64,000 bases of DNA from Entomobacter blattae (GCF_014672835.1 NZ_CP060244.1:1467001-1531000); one strand, 5' to 3'; positions 47,053 to 56,606 are shown, counted from the first letter of the stretch. Made by a program: numbers and translations. Notes: generated from the sequence alone by a model not told the origin.

Positions 47053-48690
47053 ATGCCTGAAGTCAATTTAGGCTGCCTTGCCAGGCCAGAAGAGGCTAAA
47101 GGCATACCCTTTAAGGTGTATGTTTTTTTTGCCGGTGAAATGGATCATCTGAGCCATCAGCTTGGCCAACATCAGGCCACTTTTCTGGATCGGGCAGGTT
47201 TTGAAGGTCAGGCAGACAAACTTATCTTTTTTGAGGAAGAAAAACCTTCTCACCACCCTGGGAAGGAGAGGGGCGTTTTATCGGCAGCTTTTGGCCTTGG
47301 GAAAAGAAAACCGGGGAAAAGATATCTTTATGAGTTCGGCAGTTTGGCCACCCATTTACCCGAAGGGTTCTGGCAGCTGGTTTTACCCGCTGGAGTGGGT
47401 ATGCAAGATGCCGTCTTGGGGTTTGCCTTAGGGGCCTATCGTTTTTTTCTAGGGCAAGAAGAGGGAAGGCCTCAGGAGAGATTGAGAAAGGAGAGGCAGG
47501 AAGGAAGGGGGCTTACCGCACCCAATTCTTCGGGTCATTTTCCTGGTAATTCTTCTGGCAACTCCCCTGGCAATTTCCCTGGTCATTCCTTTAGCCATTT
47601 TCTTGGGCAGTCTATTTCAGAATTATCTTGGCGGGGAATGGCAAAAGATGCGCCCGTTCTTGTGGTAAGAGACCTTACAGAGGAAACCAAAAATATCGCT
47701 CAAGCGATATGGTTCATACGGGACCTGGTCAATATGCCCGCCAATCTTCTTTCGCCGGAAGATTTGGCCAGGCACGTCCAAGTCTATTTGCATGCTCAGC
47801 CCAAGGCCAAGGGCTGGTTAAAGGAAAAAGTTATTAGGGGTGAAGAACTTTTAACCCACTATCCCGCTATTGCAGAAGTGGGCAAGGGTTCTGAGAGAAA
47901 GCCCTGTGTTTTGGTTGCTTCTTGGCAAGGCAGCCATGCTGTGCCTTCCTCTCCCCTGATCTACCTTGTGGGAAAAGGGGTATGTTTTGATAGCGGGGGA
48001 TATGATCTTAAGCCTTCTTCGGGCATGCTTCGCATGAAAAAAGATATGGGGGGGGCTGCTCTTATGGCCGGTTTGGCAGGCCTGCTCATAGAAGCCGATT
48101 TGCCTTTGCGGTTTGAATTGCGCCTGGGGTGTGTAGAAAACAGCGTATCTGGCCAGGCTATGCGCCCGCTGGATGTGATTAATACCCGCAAGGGGTTAAC
48201 GGTTGAGATTGGTAATACAGATGCCGAGGGGCGGTTGGTTCTTTGTGATCTGTTAGCGGAAGCTTCTGAGAATAAGGCTGCTATGATTATTGACGCAGCC
48301 ACTCTGACCGGGGCCGCCCGCGTAGCATTAGGGCCTGATATTCCAGCCTTATTTTGTAATAATCTGGAGATGGCTCAAGCCTTGTTGTTGGAATCTGGCG
48401 AGCAGGATGACCCCTTATGGCCTTTGCCGTTATGGGAGGATTATGAAGAAGGGTTAAAAAGCTCCATTGCCGATCTGAACAATGTTTCTTCCACTGGCAT
48501 GGCCGGGGCAATTACAGCGGCCTTGTTTTTAAGGCGTTTTGTTGGATCAGAAGCGCTGTGGGCCCATATCGATACTTATGCCTGGAACGATACTACGCGC
48601 CCTGGCCGCCCTCAAGGGGGGGAGGCACTCGCATTACGGACTCTTTATTATTTCATGAAAGGTCACAATTTTAACATGAATAATAATTAG
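47053..48690 (+). CDS. Leucyl aminopeptidase family (M17) metallopeptidase
   Basis: Cytosolic M17 peptidase, 545 residues, against about 460-500 usually. Dinuclear metal and catalytic residues appear in VGKGVCFDSGGYDLKPS (near residue 308) and GNTDAEGRLVLCDLL (near 389). RDLVNMPANLLSPEDLA is also typical. An insertion at about residues 157-190 carries a low-complexity repeat of Phe-Pro-Gly/Ser-Gly-Asn units (GHFPGNSSGN, GNSPGNFPGH), apparently another short tandem expansion. The ribosome site aaggagag precedes ATG 47053. Confidence 0.93.
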   Translation: MPEVNLGCLARPEEAKGIPFKVYVFFAGEMDHLSHQLGQHQATFLDRAGFEGQADKLIFFEEEKPSHHPGKERGVLSAAFGLGKRKPGKRYLYEFGSLATHLPEGFWQLVLPAGVGMQDAVLGFALGAYRFFLGQEEGRPQERLRKERQEGRGLTAPNSSGHFPGNSSGNSPGNFPGHSFSHFLGQSISELSWRGMAKDAPVLVVRDLTEETKNIAQAIWFIRDLVNMPANLLSPEDLARHVQVYLHAQPKAKGWLKEKVIRGEELLTHYPAIAEVGKGSERKPCVLVASWQGSHAVPSSPLIYLVGKGVCFDSGGYDLKPSSGMLRMKKDMGGAALMAGLAGLLIEADLPLRFELRLGCVENSVSGQAMRPLDVINTRKGLTVEIGNTDAEGRLVLCDLLAEASENKAAMIIDAATLTGAARVALGPDIPALFCNNLEMAQALLLESGEQDDPLWPLPLWEDYEEGLKSSIADLNNVSSTGMAGAITAALFLRRFVGSEALWAHIDTYAWNDTTRPGRPQGGEALALRTLYYFMKGHNFNMNNN

Positions 48691-48890
48691 CTGTAGGAAT
48701 AATAGTGGCTTGTTAGAAGTATTGGCAGAGTAAAAAAGCAAAAAAAAGGAGAGGTGTATATTATTTGTTGTTTTTGTATTCGTAAAAACAACAAACCATT
48801 AATTATAACGTTATAATGAATAGTTGTACTATAAAAAAATAATAACTCTTTGAAAAATAAAATAAAAAGCAGAGAAAAGGAATCCCAGAT

Positions 48891-49292
48891 ATGAAGCATG
48901 GTTCATCAACAGACCAGCTTGTTCATTTGTTACAGGATACGATTGTTGCGATGGTTCGGCGCGATGGACCAGATCTTTCGGCTCGGCAGCTAGCGGTCTT
49001 TCTGATATGTTATCTGAACGAAGGGGGGCATACAGTGCGTGGGCTTGCCCTGGCGTTGAATATTTCTAAACCCGCCATTACCCGCGCCCTTGATCGGTTG
49101 GGCGAGCTGGATTTGGCTCGTCGTAAGGTTGACCCCATGGACCGTCGCTCTATCCTGGTGCAGAGAACCTTAAAAGGGGCGGCCTATCTGCGTGAGTTGC
49201 GCTCAATCATGACGGAATGTAATGCCCAACAGGCTGAAGCTACGCAAAAAGAAAATCCTTCTCGCTCGGAATCCCGCCGCACAGCGGGCTAA
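48891..49292 (+). CDS. MarR-family transcriptional regulator
   Basis: A 133-residue winged-helix protein: LSARQLAVFLICYLNEGG, then HTVRGLALALNISKPAITRALDRLGELDLARRKVDPMDRRS, the recognition helix and wing with the typical DxR(R/S) string. Proteins of this kind are dimeric repressors that respond to small ligands. The target is unknown. Its neighbours are an M17 peptidase and an exported protein, with no obvious target operon. The C-terminus is a Glu/Arg/Ser tail. Confidence 0.88.
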   Translation: MKHGSSTDQLVHLLQDTIVAMVRRDGPDLSARQLAVFLICYLNEGGHTVRGLALALNISKPAITRALDRLGELDLARRKVDPMDRRSILVQRTLKGAAYLRELRSIMTECNAQQAEATQKENPSRSESRRTAG

Positions 49293-49544
49293 AAAGGCTA
49301 GAGTGGGGTAAATGTCTATGATGAGGTGAGGGGCCTTCTACCCCTAAGGGGTATTTTATAAGGTTATTTATTTTCCCTGAGTAGAGTTTCCCTTGAGTAG
49401 AATTTTTTCTGAGTAGAAAAAGCAAAACTTCTGTTACATTTTATTTTGTAACGGCTCTATCTGGTATTGCATTGTTATGGTGAATGAATCTGTTATACGA
49501 TAGTGAGCTTTTTTTATCAAAAAAACAATTTGAGAGGAAAATAT

Positions 49545-50009
49545 ATGCGTCATTTAGTCATGGTTTTAGGGTTGGGGTTAGCCGGAACAAGCCTGTTGCC
49601 AGCCACTTTACCTTCTGCCCATGCTGCTTCTTCCACCGATCGGCCTGTCGGCACGGTTTATATCTCCATAAAATCGGCCGATGTAGGGGTTGGTTATACC
49701 TGGGGTGAGGGCACTCTGCATTATGGAGGGAAAAGCTATAAGTTTTCCATCGATGGTGGAGATCTCGTTGCTGTAGGATATTCCAATATTGCTGGTAGTG
49801 GGAAAATTTATAATCTCCACGACATTCGTGATTTTGAAGGGGATTATGCGGCTGTCAATGGTGAGGCTACTGCAGGGCGCGGCCAAGGGGTACAGATTCT
49901 TAAAAATGATAAGGGGGTTGAAATCCAGCTTGATACCCAATCCCGCGGAGCTCGCCTGGCTGGGGCATTACAAGGCTTTAGTATAGAGCTTAATGACGAT
50001 AACGACTAA
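49545..50009 (+). CDS. Exported protein of unknown function
   Basis: From ATG 49545 it is 154 residues with a Sec signal peptide (HLVMVLGLGLAGTSLL, likely cleaved after AHA near residue 26). The mature part is glycine-rich and beta-prone, with alternating hydrophobic pattern: VGYTWGEGTLHYGGKSYKFS, then SGKIYNLHDIRDFEGDYAAV. It has a Val/Gly-rich end without membrane anchor. I recognise the general pattern of a periplasmic or outer-membrane-associated protein found in alphaproteobacteria but cannot name the family. A terminator follows, so it is monocistronic. Confidence 0.75.
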   Translation: MRHLVMVLGLGLAGTSLLPATLPSAHAASSTDRPVGTVYISIKSADVGVGYTWGEGTLHYGGKSYKFSIDGGDLVAVGYSNIAGSGKIYNLHDIRDFEGDYAAVNGEATAGRGQGVQILKNDKGVEIQLDTQSRGARLAGALQGFSIELNDDND

Positions 50010-50068
50010 CACGTCCTTTGGAAGAAGAACTGCTAGATAAGGCATTCTGGTTTTCTGGGTCTGCTTGT

Positions 50069-50101
50069 AAAGTGTTCCGAAAATTTTGGAACACTTTTTT
50101 A
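50069..50101 (+). terminator. Rho-independent terminator after the exported protein gene
   Basis: The perfect 10-bp stem aaagtgttcc / ggaacacttt with a 9-base loop, then T residues, lies 60 bp past the stop. Confidence 0.92.
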
Positions 50102-50667
50102 TTGGGTGATCATCTTTGTTGGGATAGTCATCGATGTTCATCGTGGGAACTCAATGGTATAAACAGGCCTAAAAAGGCTTGGTGAAATACAAGGGTGATA
50201 GCCGGTTGGAACCGATTGAAAATATCAAGGTTGGGTTACAGCCCCTTGTCCTCTCAGCGTATCAAATATTTCCTTTCTTTCAAAAAATCCTTCTTCTTTA
50301 AATTTGTATCGATAGGAAATTTGCATTGATAGGTCCTCATTGCAGCGTGTATGGGGCGGCCTTGATCCTATTCTGGAGAGGGTTGAGAAGGGTTAGTTAG
50401 GGTGTAAGGAAGGAGAATGGTTTGGCAACTTTCCCTATGAGTTCGAGCTTTTTAAAAAATATCTTGATTGGTTCAATACCATTATAAATCGCCATTTTTA
50501 TGGGAAACCATTGTACCCTAACTCTATACAAAAAGGTCTATTCTTCATTTAAAATAACAGCGCCAGTTTATTAGCATGCGTGCAAGGAAGAAGAATTTCC
50601 TAACAGGAAACTCTCCTTATGAGTAATAGAAGGGATAGGGAAAAATCTTTTTACGGGAAAGGTTCTT
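50102..50667. other. Non-coding region between the exported protein gene and the secY fragment
   Basis: No gene or RNA is recognised on either strand. A weak repeat (tattgataggaaatttgcattgatagg type) occurs near 50308-50335. Confidence 0.5.
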
Positions 50668-50956
50668 TTAAAAGGCACCTTGTGGACTTAAAGGCGTCTT
50701 TGAATCGCCCCCATAAATTTTCTGGCCAATCTGCCTTTTGGGGTATTGGATTACAACACGTCTTTGCGCTTGCTCCATAAACACAATAAAACCAATAGTT
50801 ACAGCCGCCAAGACAAGAAACACCAAAACAAAAAAGGGTGAAAAAGCGCCTGTATAACCAAGTTGAAAAAAACTTACCAATGCTTGAGGAAGATTAGCGA
50901 CAATCCCTGCAAAAATAATGAGCGAAATGCCATTTCCAATCCCACGAAAAGTAATC
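50668..50956 (-). pseudogene. secY: Internal fragment of SecY
   Basis: About 95 codons on the minus strand match the middle of SecY, the translocon channel. They read EQITFRGIGNGISLIIFAGI (the normal string is IxxxGIGNGxSLxIF), then a membrane helix (FVLVFLVLAAVTIGFIVFME). EQAQRRVVIQYPKRQIGQKI follows, where full SecY has QRRIPVQYAKRQVG. The fragment ends in SKTPLSPQGAF, where SecY continues into further helices. The first ATG in frame is at 50880. SecY is essential, so an intact copy must lie outside this window. This is a partial extra copy. Confidence 0.9.
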
Positions 50957-51026
50957 TGCTCAATTGAACAAGATATTTAATTGGAGAGAGAGGGGTTTTA
51001 TCAGTTGGTTGTGCTGTGTTGAGGGG

Positions 51027-52058
51027 TTACCAAGGGCCAAAATCGGCCTTTTTTGCTCTTTTTATAATATAGACACTCCATACAATCTGAATCAGCAACA
51101 CGCTCCCCGAAAGAAGGATAGCCTTATAAAGAGTGGTGTAAAATCCCATCCAGGCGATAAGGAAGCCATAAAGGCAGAACCCCCATTCTATAAGGGTAAC
51201 AAGGCTGGCATTTATGCCAGATCTTTGGGCGAGTTGGTATAAATGTCCCCGATGGGCCAACAGGAGCTTTTCACCGGCCAGTTTGCGCCGGATAAGGGTA
51301 AAGAAAGTATCATATAAGAGGGGAGAAAGCATAAGAGGGATGCTGAGAATGCTCCAATAGGGGGCATAAGGGTATTGGGCGGTTGTAAAGGTAAAAACCC
51401 CCATCAGCATTCCTCCCGTTTGGCTGCCAACATCCCCCAGAAAGATTTGAGCGCGGGGATAGTTCAAGGGAATGAATCCCATCAGGGCGGCCCAGTAAAG
51501 CAAGGCGAGGGGTTGGGGGGGAATAGCGTTAAATAACCCGATGCCTGCTAAAAAACATGTTATGGCCATACAGCCTGAAACAAGCCCATTGAGCCCATCC
51601 ATAAAGTTAACGGCATTTATGATAAAAACCAGCCATAAGAGGGAAAAAACCAGGGTTAGGCTGTTTAAAAAGCTATTGCTTTCACCCCAGAAGGGGAAAT
51701 GATAGCCCTTTACAACCAGATAAAGGCTCACCCCCACCTGTATGGCAAGTTTTGCTATGGCAGGCCATTGGTAGAGATCATCCAGCCAGGAAAACCCTCC
51801 CAGTATGGCCATGGCAATGCAAAGGGCCATTATGGGGGTGTTAGCAAGAGTAGGAAAAAATGGAAAGAGTGTTATAACTCCTACCCCAAAAAGATAGGCA
51901 ACAAGCACCCCCACACCGCCACCCTTAGGGGTAGGGGCCTGGTGGGAACTCCGGTGACTAGGTACATCCATAACGGCTACCTTGGTCATAACAAAAACCC
52001 CAGCCAGGCTGAGAATGAAAATAAAAGAAAGAAGAGATGGAAAAAAGGAATAGAACAT
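51027..52058 (-). CDS. WecA/MraY-like glycosyl-1-phosphate transferase (family 4)
   Basis: A polytopic inner-membrane enzyme, 343 residues, that moves a sugar-1-phosphate to undecaprenyl phosphate to begin a glycan. Motifs: HQAPTPKGGGVGVL, FSWLDDLYQWP (catalytic DD), AVNFMDGLNG, FLGDVGSQTGG and AHRGHLYQ (the HxxH-type motif of WecA/WbcO enzymes). It diverges from a CapD-like gene and belongs to a surface-polysaccharide group. Confidence 0.92.
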   Translation of the reverse strand: MFYSFFPSLLSFIFILSLAGVFVMTKVAVMDVPSHRSSHQAPTPKGGGVGVLVAYLFGVGVITLFPFFPTLANTPIMALCIAMAILGGFSWLDDLYQWPAIAKLAIQVGVSLYLVVKGYHFPFWGESNSFLNSLTLVFSLLWLVFIINAVNFMDGLNGLVSGCMAITCFLAGIGLFNAIPPQPLALLYWAALMGFIPLNYPRAQIFLGDVGSQTGGMLMGVFTFTTAQYPYAPYWSILSIPLMLSPLLYDTFFTLIRRKLAGEKLLLAHRGHLYQLAQRSGINASLVTLIEWGFCLYGFLIAWMGFYTTLYKAILLSGSVLLIQIVWSVYIIKRAKKADFGPW

Positions 52059-52163
52059 TACTTCCGTTCTCTGTTACTATAGGCGCTGTTAAATCGAAAT
52101 GATAGGACACCAGCCATACTAGCCATTACCTTAAAACTCTTGTGATGACAACGGTTTAGGGTT

Positions 52164-54320
52164 TTGTGTGGGCCTCTTGAGGTAAATAATTTTGTGAACC
52201 GTATCTTTGTCAATGTACTGATTGATGGGCTGCTGGCAGCGATAGCCGCCCCCTTGGCACGTTGGCTTGCTGTCCCGCAGGAAGGGTTGTTGCATCCCCT
52301 ATGGTTTTTGGCAGGTGGGGTTATTTCCCTTTCCATGGGGGGGCTACCTTTTCGGATTTTTCAGCAATATTGGCGCTTTTCCGGTGTGGCCGATCTTTTG
52401 GGAATTGCTGGTGCCTCGACAGCGAGTGCCTTTTTGTTTATGGTGGGGTTGTGGGTTACGGGTTTTTCGCTTCCATCGCCGACTTTCCCCATTATTCATG
52501 CGTTGGTTTTGTTGGTGCTCATGGGGGGGATACGCCTGTTATATCGCCTGCTGCATGGCTGGGCTCCAGGCCAGCGTAAAAATTACCGCAAGGCGATATT
52601 GGTAGGCTCTGAGACAACGGTTGAACTTTTTGCCCGTTCTTTGCTCCGCCTTAGGAATATTCCTATACGGGTTACCGGTATTTTTACCCTTAGCCGCCAT
52701 CAGACAGGGCGGCGTATTCATGGTTTTCCCATTATTGGCCCGGTCGAAGACATTGCCGTGTTATTCAAACGCCTGGCCGAAAAAGGACGTCTGCCTGATT
52801 TGTTGATTGTAACGGATAACGGCTTTCGCGGGCATGGGCTTATGGCGCTTATCCATGGCGCTGAGCAATGGGATGTGCCTGTCGAGCGTGTTCCTGACAT
52901 GACAGAATTGTCCCCAGCTTCCACAGTTGAATTACGCCCCATTGCGCTGGAAGAGCTGCTGAACCGCCCCCCTGTGGAGCTTGACCGCCAGGGGATGGAT
53001 CAGATGATTAGGGGCCAGGTTGTTTTGGTAACAGGGGCAGGCGGGAGTATTGGTTCAGAACTGGTGCGCCAGATTGCAAGCCTTTCCCCTGGCCTTTTGG
53101 TTTTGCTGGACAATAATGAATATGCCCTGTGGCGTATTGATGTAGAATTGGGGGAAACCCAGCCAGAAGTGCCGCGCAAGATTGTTATGGCCGATGTGCG
53201 GGATCGCTTGCGCATTGACAGGGTGTTTGTCCAATATCGGCCAGCCTTTGTTTTTCATGCCGCCGCCTTAAAGCATGTGCCCATGGTAGAGGCCAACCCG
53301 CTAGAAGGTCTGTGCACCAATATTGTGGGGACCAAAATTATTGCAGATAGTTGCCGCAAGTGGCACAGCGCTGCGATGGTTCTTGTCTCCACAGATAAAG
53401 CCGTCAATCCCTCCAGCCTGATGGGGGCCTCTAAAAGGGTGGCAGAAATGTATTGCCAGGCCCTTGATATTATGGCTCGTGTGGGTGACCCTGCTGGATT
53501 GCCCTGTGTTACGGTAAGGTTTGGGAATGTCTTGGGCTCTACTGGTTCGGTGGTTCCTCTTTTCCGCCGCCAGTTAAGCAAGGGTGGCCCTCTAACGGTG
53601 ACTCACCCCGATATGCAACGTTATTTTATGACCGTGCCAGAAGCCGTAGAGCTGGTTTTGCAAGCCAGTGTGCGTGCCATTGTGCGCAATGTTGAGGATG
53701 ATGATACCGATAAAAACCTTAAAAAGGGGGGGATTTTTGTTCTGGATATGGGCAAGGCCATACGGATTGAAGATTTGGCCCGGCAGATGATTCGTCTAGC
53801 AGGCCTCAAGCCTGATGAAGATATAGCCATCCGTTATACGGGCTTGCGCCCTGGGGAAAAATTATTTGAAGAGTTGTTTCATGGGAGTGAACCCATTTTG
53901 GAAACGGATCATCCTGGGTTAAAAATTGCCCTTCCTCGTAAAGCCCAATATGAAGAGGTGAATCGCATTATTGAAGACATTCATCTCGCTTGTCAGGAGG
54001 GGGCAACAGAAAGGGCTATGTCTTATGTCAGGGCTTTGGTACCGGAATTTGTCCATAATGCGCAGGGTATTCTGGTCGATGTTGATACAGGCCTACTCAA
54101 AGACGCTGTGTCTGACCCAACAGCTGAAAAAGGTGTGGCCGACCATGTGGCGATAATTCCTGAACTGGACTTTGAGCAGGATACTGAGCACGATACTGGG
54201 TTGGACTCTGAGTTGAACTCAGAACAGGGCATTGGGCTGGACATAGGGTTGGACTCTGGGCAGGGTGCTGGGCAGGAAGAAGTGATATCTGTAACGGGAA
54301 CCCTCCACCGGAGGGGATAA
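52164..54320 (+). CDS. FlaA1/CapD-like nucleotide-sugar 4,6-dehydratase, membrane-anchored
   Basis: A 718-residue member of the WbpM/CapD family that makes 4-keto-6-deoxy UDP-sugars from UDP-GlcNAc. Four membrane helices occupy residues 1-130, then a CoA-binding-like fold (KAILVGSETTVELFARSLL). The C-terminal SDR domain begins VLVTGAGGSIGSELVRQIA near residue 289 and has VSTDKAVNPSSLMGASKRVAE (SMK-type catalytic residues). The C-terminus ends in an acidic degenerate repeat (EQDTEHDTG, SELNSEQG) of about 45 residues that is not in the family. The DegT gene follows after 54 bp. Confidence 0.93.
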   Translation: MCGPLEVNNFVNRIFVNVLIDGLLAAIAAPLARWLAVPQEGLLHPLWFLAGGVISLSMGGLPFRIFQQYWRFSGVADLLGIAGASTASAFLFMVGLWVTGFSLPSPTFPIIHALVLLVLMGGIRLLYRLLHGWAPGQRKNYRKAILVGSETTVELFARSLLRLRNIPIRVTGIFTLSRHQTGRRIHGFPIIGPVEDIAVLFKRLAEKGRLPDLLIVTDNGFRGHGLMALIHGAEQWDVPVERVPDMTELSPASTVELRPIALEELLNRPPVELDRQGMDQMIRGQVVLVTGAGGSIGSELVRQIASLSPGLLVLLDNNEYALWRIDVELGETQPEVPRKIVMADVRDRLRIDRVFVQYRPAFVFHAAALKHVPMVEANPLEGLCTNIVGTKIIADSCRKWHSAAMVLVSTDKAVNPSSLMGASKRVAEMYCQALDIMARVGDPAGLPCVTVRFGNVLGSTGSVVPLFRRQLSKGGPLTVTHPDMQRYFMTVPEAVELVLQASVRAIVRNVEDDDTDKNLKKGGIFVLDMGKAIRIEDLARQMIRLAGLKPDEDIAIRYTGLRPGEKLFEELFHGSEPILETDHPGLKIALPRKAQYEEVNRIIEDIHLACQEGATERAMSYVRALVPEFVHNAQGILVDVDTGLLKDAVSDPTAEKGVADHVAIIPELDFEQDTEHDTGLDSELNSEQGIGLDIGLDSGQGAGQEEVISVTGTLHRRG

Positions 54321-54374
54321 GCCAAAGCCTAAGGCTATATTGGGGCTACAAATTAATGATGAAGGGGTAATACC

Positions 54375-55574
54375 ATGAAGAGCCAAACCCATTTAGAGCA
54401 AGTGGGAGAAAAGCCAGAGCAAGAAAAACAGGTGCAAGAAAAACTGGCACAAGAAAAGCCCGTACCGTTTTTGAATTTGCAGGCTCAACAAAAACGCCTG
54501 CATGACCAGATATGGCCACGGGTGCAGGCGGTTTTTCAGCATTGTCAGTTTATTCTTGGTCCTGAAGTAGGCGAGCTAGAAGAAAAGCTTGCCCGTTATG
54601 CAGGGGTTAAGGGGAGTGTGGGGGTTTCTTCTGGCACTGATGCCCTTCAGATTGTGATGATGGCTGAAGGCATAGGGCCGGGGCAGGCTGTTTTCTTACC
54701 AGCCTTCACCTATACGGCCACTGCGGAAGTTCCCTTGGTTTTGGGGGCTACGCCTGTTTTTGTGGATATCGACCCCCATACTTTCCAGATTGACCCACAA
54801 AACCTTAAGGCTCGCCTTCAGGCTGTTAAAAGGGAAGGCAAGCTTAAGCCCCGCATGATTGTGGGGGTGGATTTGTTTGGTCAGCCAGCTCCTTGGGACG
54901 AGCTGCGTACCATTGCAGCAGCAGAAAAATTATTTTTGCTTGATGATTGTGCCCAATCTTTTGGGGGGAGCTATAAAGGGAAAAAATTGGGCAGCCAGGC
55001 TGATGCAACAACCTTGTCGTTTTTCCCTTCAAAACCTTTAGGGGGTTATGGAGATGGGGGCGCTATACTAAGTGACGATGAGGAAAAATTGGCCCTGTAT
55101 CGTTCCCTTCGCTCCCATGGAGAGGGAAAAACCCGTTACCAGGTTTTGCGCACAGGCATGAATGGCCGCCTTGATACCATTCAGGCTGCGATATTACTGG
55201 CCAAGCTGGAAGGGTTTGAAGCCGAGCTGGAAAGACGCGAGAAAATTGCCCAAGCCTATGATAAAGCCTTGCAGGGTATTGTACAAACCCCGGTTCGTGT
55301 GGCTGAAAGCCAGAGTGCATGGGCGATTTATTCCATTCTTGCCCAAAATGCCCAACACCGTGCCGCCATTCAGGAGTCTCTTAAAGCTGGGGGGGTTCCC
55401 TCTGCGATATATTACCCTATGCCTCTCCATCACCAGCCGGCTTATAAATCCTATCATGATGGGGTCAGCTTGCCTGTTTCTGAAACTGTTGCCGAGCAGA
55501 TTATGGCTCTCCCCCTTCATCCAGAGCTTACAGAGGAAGAAATTGCCAGAGTTATTAAGGGGGTGCGTGGTTAG
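54375..55574 (+). CDS. DegT/DnrJ/EryC1/StrS-family sugar aminotransferase
   Basis: A PLP enzyme, 399 residues, that aminates keto-sugars made by dehydratases such as the one upstream. The core starts near residue 32 (PFLNLQAQQKRLHDQIWPRV). SSGTDALQIVMMAEGIGPG, DLFGQPAPWDEL and DCAQSFGGSYKGKKLG follow. The PLP lysine is in FFPSKPLGGYGDGGAI. RSHGEGKTRYQVLRTGMNGR and HPELTEEEIARVI are also typical. The N-terminal 30 residues are a repeated Lys/Gln/Glu stretch (EQEKQVQEKLAQEK), probably a local tandem expansion. A diverged piece of its codons 255-275 reappears inverted near 56540. Confidence 0.93.
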   Translation: MKSQTHLEQVGEKPEQEKQVQEKLAQEKPVPFLNLQAQQKRLHDQIWPRVQAVFQHCQFILGPEVGELEEKLARYAGVKGSVGVSSGTDALQIVMMAEGIGPGQAVFLPAFTYTATAEVPLVLGATPVFVDIDPHTFQIDPQNLKARLQAVKREGKLKPRMIVGVDLFGQPAPWDELRTIAAAEKLFLLDDCAQSFGGSYKGKKLGSQADATTLSFFPSKPLGGYGDGGAILSDDEEKLALYRSLRSHGEGKTRYQVLRTGMNGRLDTIQAAILLAKLEGFEAELERREKIAQAYDKALQGIVQTPVRVAESQSAWAIYSILAQNAQHRAAIQESLKAGGVPSAIYYPMPLHHQPAYKSYHDGVSLPVSETVAEQIMALPLHPELTEEEIARVIKGVRG

Positions 55575-55699
55575 CTTCTCTGCTCGGTTGGTGGGGGTCG
55601 TCCTCATTGTCTGTCTCTATGAGGAGACATGCTTGACAGGATTTATCAAAATTCTGTAACGCTTGTACTAAAGAACCCCTAAAACCGTGGTGATAAAAC

Positions 55700-56230
55700 A
55701 TGAATGCCAGAAAAGCCTTTATTCGTAAAGAAACACTCGCTGTTATCATTATTTTAACGATAGCCATTGTTTCAGCAATAGGGGTGTGGATGATGGCTCT
55801 TCCCACCTTACAGCCTCTAAGCTTTCCCCAAGTGGTAACCGCCGAAATCCAAATTGGACCCGAACGGACCAGCCGTGTCTTATCACCAGAGGAAACAGAG
55901 CATCTGCAAGAATGGCTTAACCATAACACCCAAGGATGGAGGCCCGTAGTTCATAAGGAAACACCTTCGAGTGGAGATGCCATTATTGTGGTTAACAATC
56001 ACCATCTGTCCCCGCAAAAAGGCCAAAATATATCTGGAAAAGACGAGGATGAGCATCGTTTTAGCCTGAGAGTTTGGGATGGCATTAATATGGGCGACTG
56101 GAACAGAACCATTATTCTCGAGCGAGGAGAAGGTGAGCCTGTTAAAAAGAAAAAATTCTCACAAAAAGAGTTTGCCTTTATTCGCCTGTTGCTTGATGGG
56201 TATCATTATAAAAGGTCTCTCTATCCCTAA
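55700..56230 (+). CDS. Hypothetical membrane-anchored protein
   Basis: A 176-residue protein with one N-terminal membrane helix (LAVIIILTIAIVSAIGVWMMA) and an extracytoplasmic part, VVTAEIQIGPERTSRVLSPE, then a Trp-containing middle (LQEWLNHNTQGW). I recognise no family. It follows the polysaccharide genes by 125 bp in the same direction. A role in surface polymer handling is only contextual inference. Start and frame are supported by the signal-anchor and continuous coding character. Confidence 0.65.
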   Translation: MNARKAFIRKETLAVIIILTIAIVSAIGVWMMALPTLQPLSFPQVVTAEIQIGPERTSRVLSPEETEHLQEWLNHNTQGWRPVVHKETPSSGDAIIVVNNHHLSPQKGQNISGKDEDEHRFSLRVWDGINMGDWNRTIILERGEGEPVKKKKFSQKEFAFIRLLLDGYHYKRSLYP

Positions 56231-56380
56231 ACCTTCAGCACCAGACTCATTTAGCACTAGGTCTACCCTATAAGATAAAGTCTACTCTATAAGATAAGGT
56301 TATTCTGGCCATGCTGCCCTTATTCATATCCCACCAAGCTTCATTTATTCGGTTGCTTGGGAGCTCCCTTGGAACTATCT
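56231..56380. repeat. Spacer with short direct repeats
   Basis: A unit of about 17 bp (like ctataagataaagtcta) is repeated twice near 56266-56300. No gene is seen. Confidence 0.5.
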
Positions 56381-56470
56381 TCTCTAGTCTCTAGTCTCTA
56401 GTCTCTAGTCTCTAGTCTCTAGTCTCTAGTCTCTAGTCTCTAGTCTCTAGTCTCTAGTCTCTAGTCTCTA
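56381..56470. repeat. Perfect heptanucleotide tandem array, nearly 13 copies
   Basis: The unit tctctag is repeated 12 times without mismatch, plus six bases of a thirteenth unit (90 bp). It lies in non-coding DNA between the small membrane protein gene and the ftsA/DegT remnants. Confidence 0.97.
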
Positions 56471-56539
56471 TTGGGTTATCCGTTTTCGGTAAACTCTATA
56501 TCGGTTAATGAACGCCCAGCATCAGCAGCCTAGGTGAGC

Positions 56540-56606
56540 CATCCTAAATAGTATCAAGTCGGCCATTCATCCCTGTGCGCAAAACCTGGTAGCGGTTTTT
56601 TTCCTC
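56540..56606 (-). pseudogene. Inverted fragment copied from the DegT aminotransferase gene
   Basis: Read on the minus strand this matches 55126-55193 of the DegT gene with about 85% identity by eye. Both contain taccaggttttgcgcacagg and then atgaatggccg. In protein terms the donor piece is YQVLRTGMNGRLDTI. Orientation relative to the donor is inverted. It is spliced directly onto the ftsA fragment. Confidence 0.9.

Noticed and set aside
56381-56470. Heptanucleotide array as part of a transposon end or integron
   Set aside because: No transposase or integrase, no flanking inverted repeat and no target duplication are visible.
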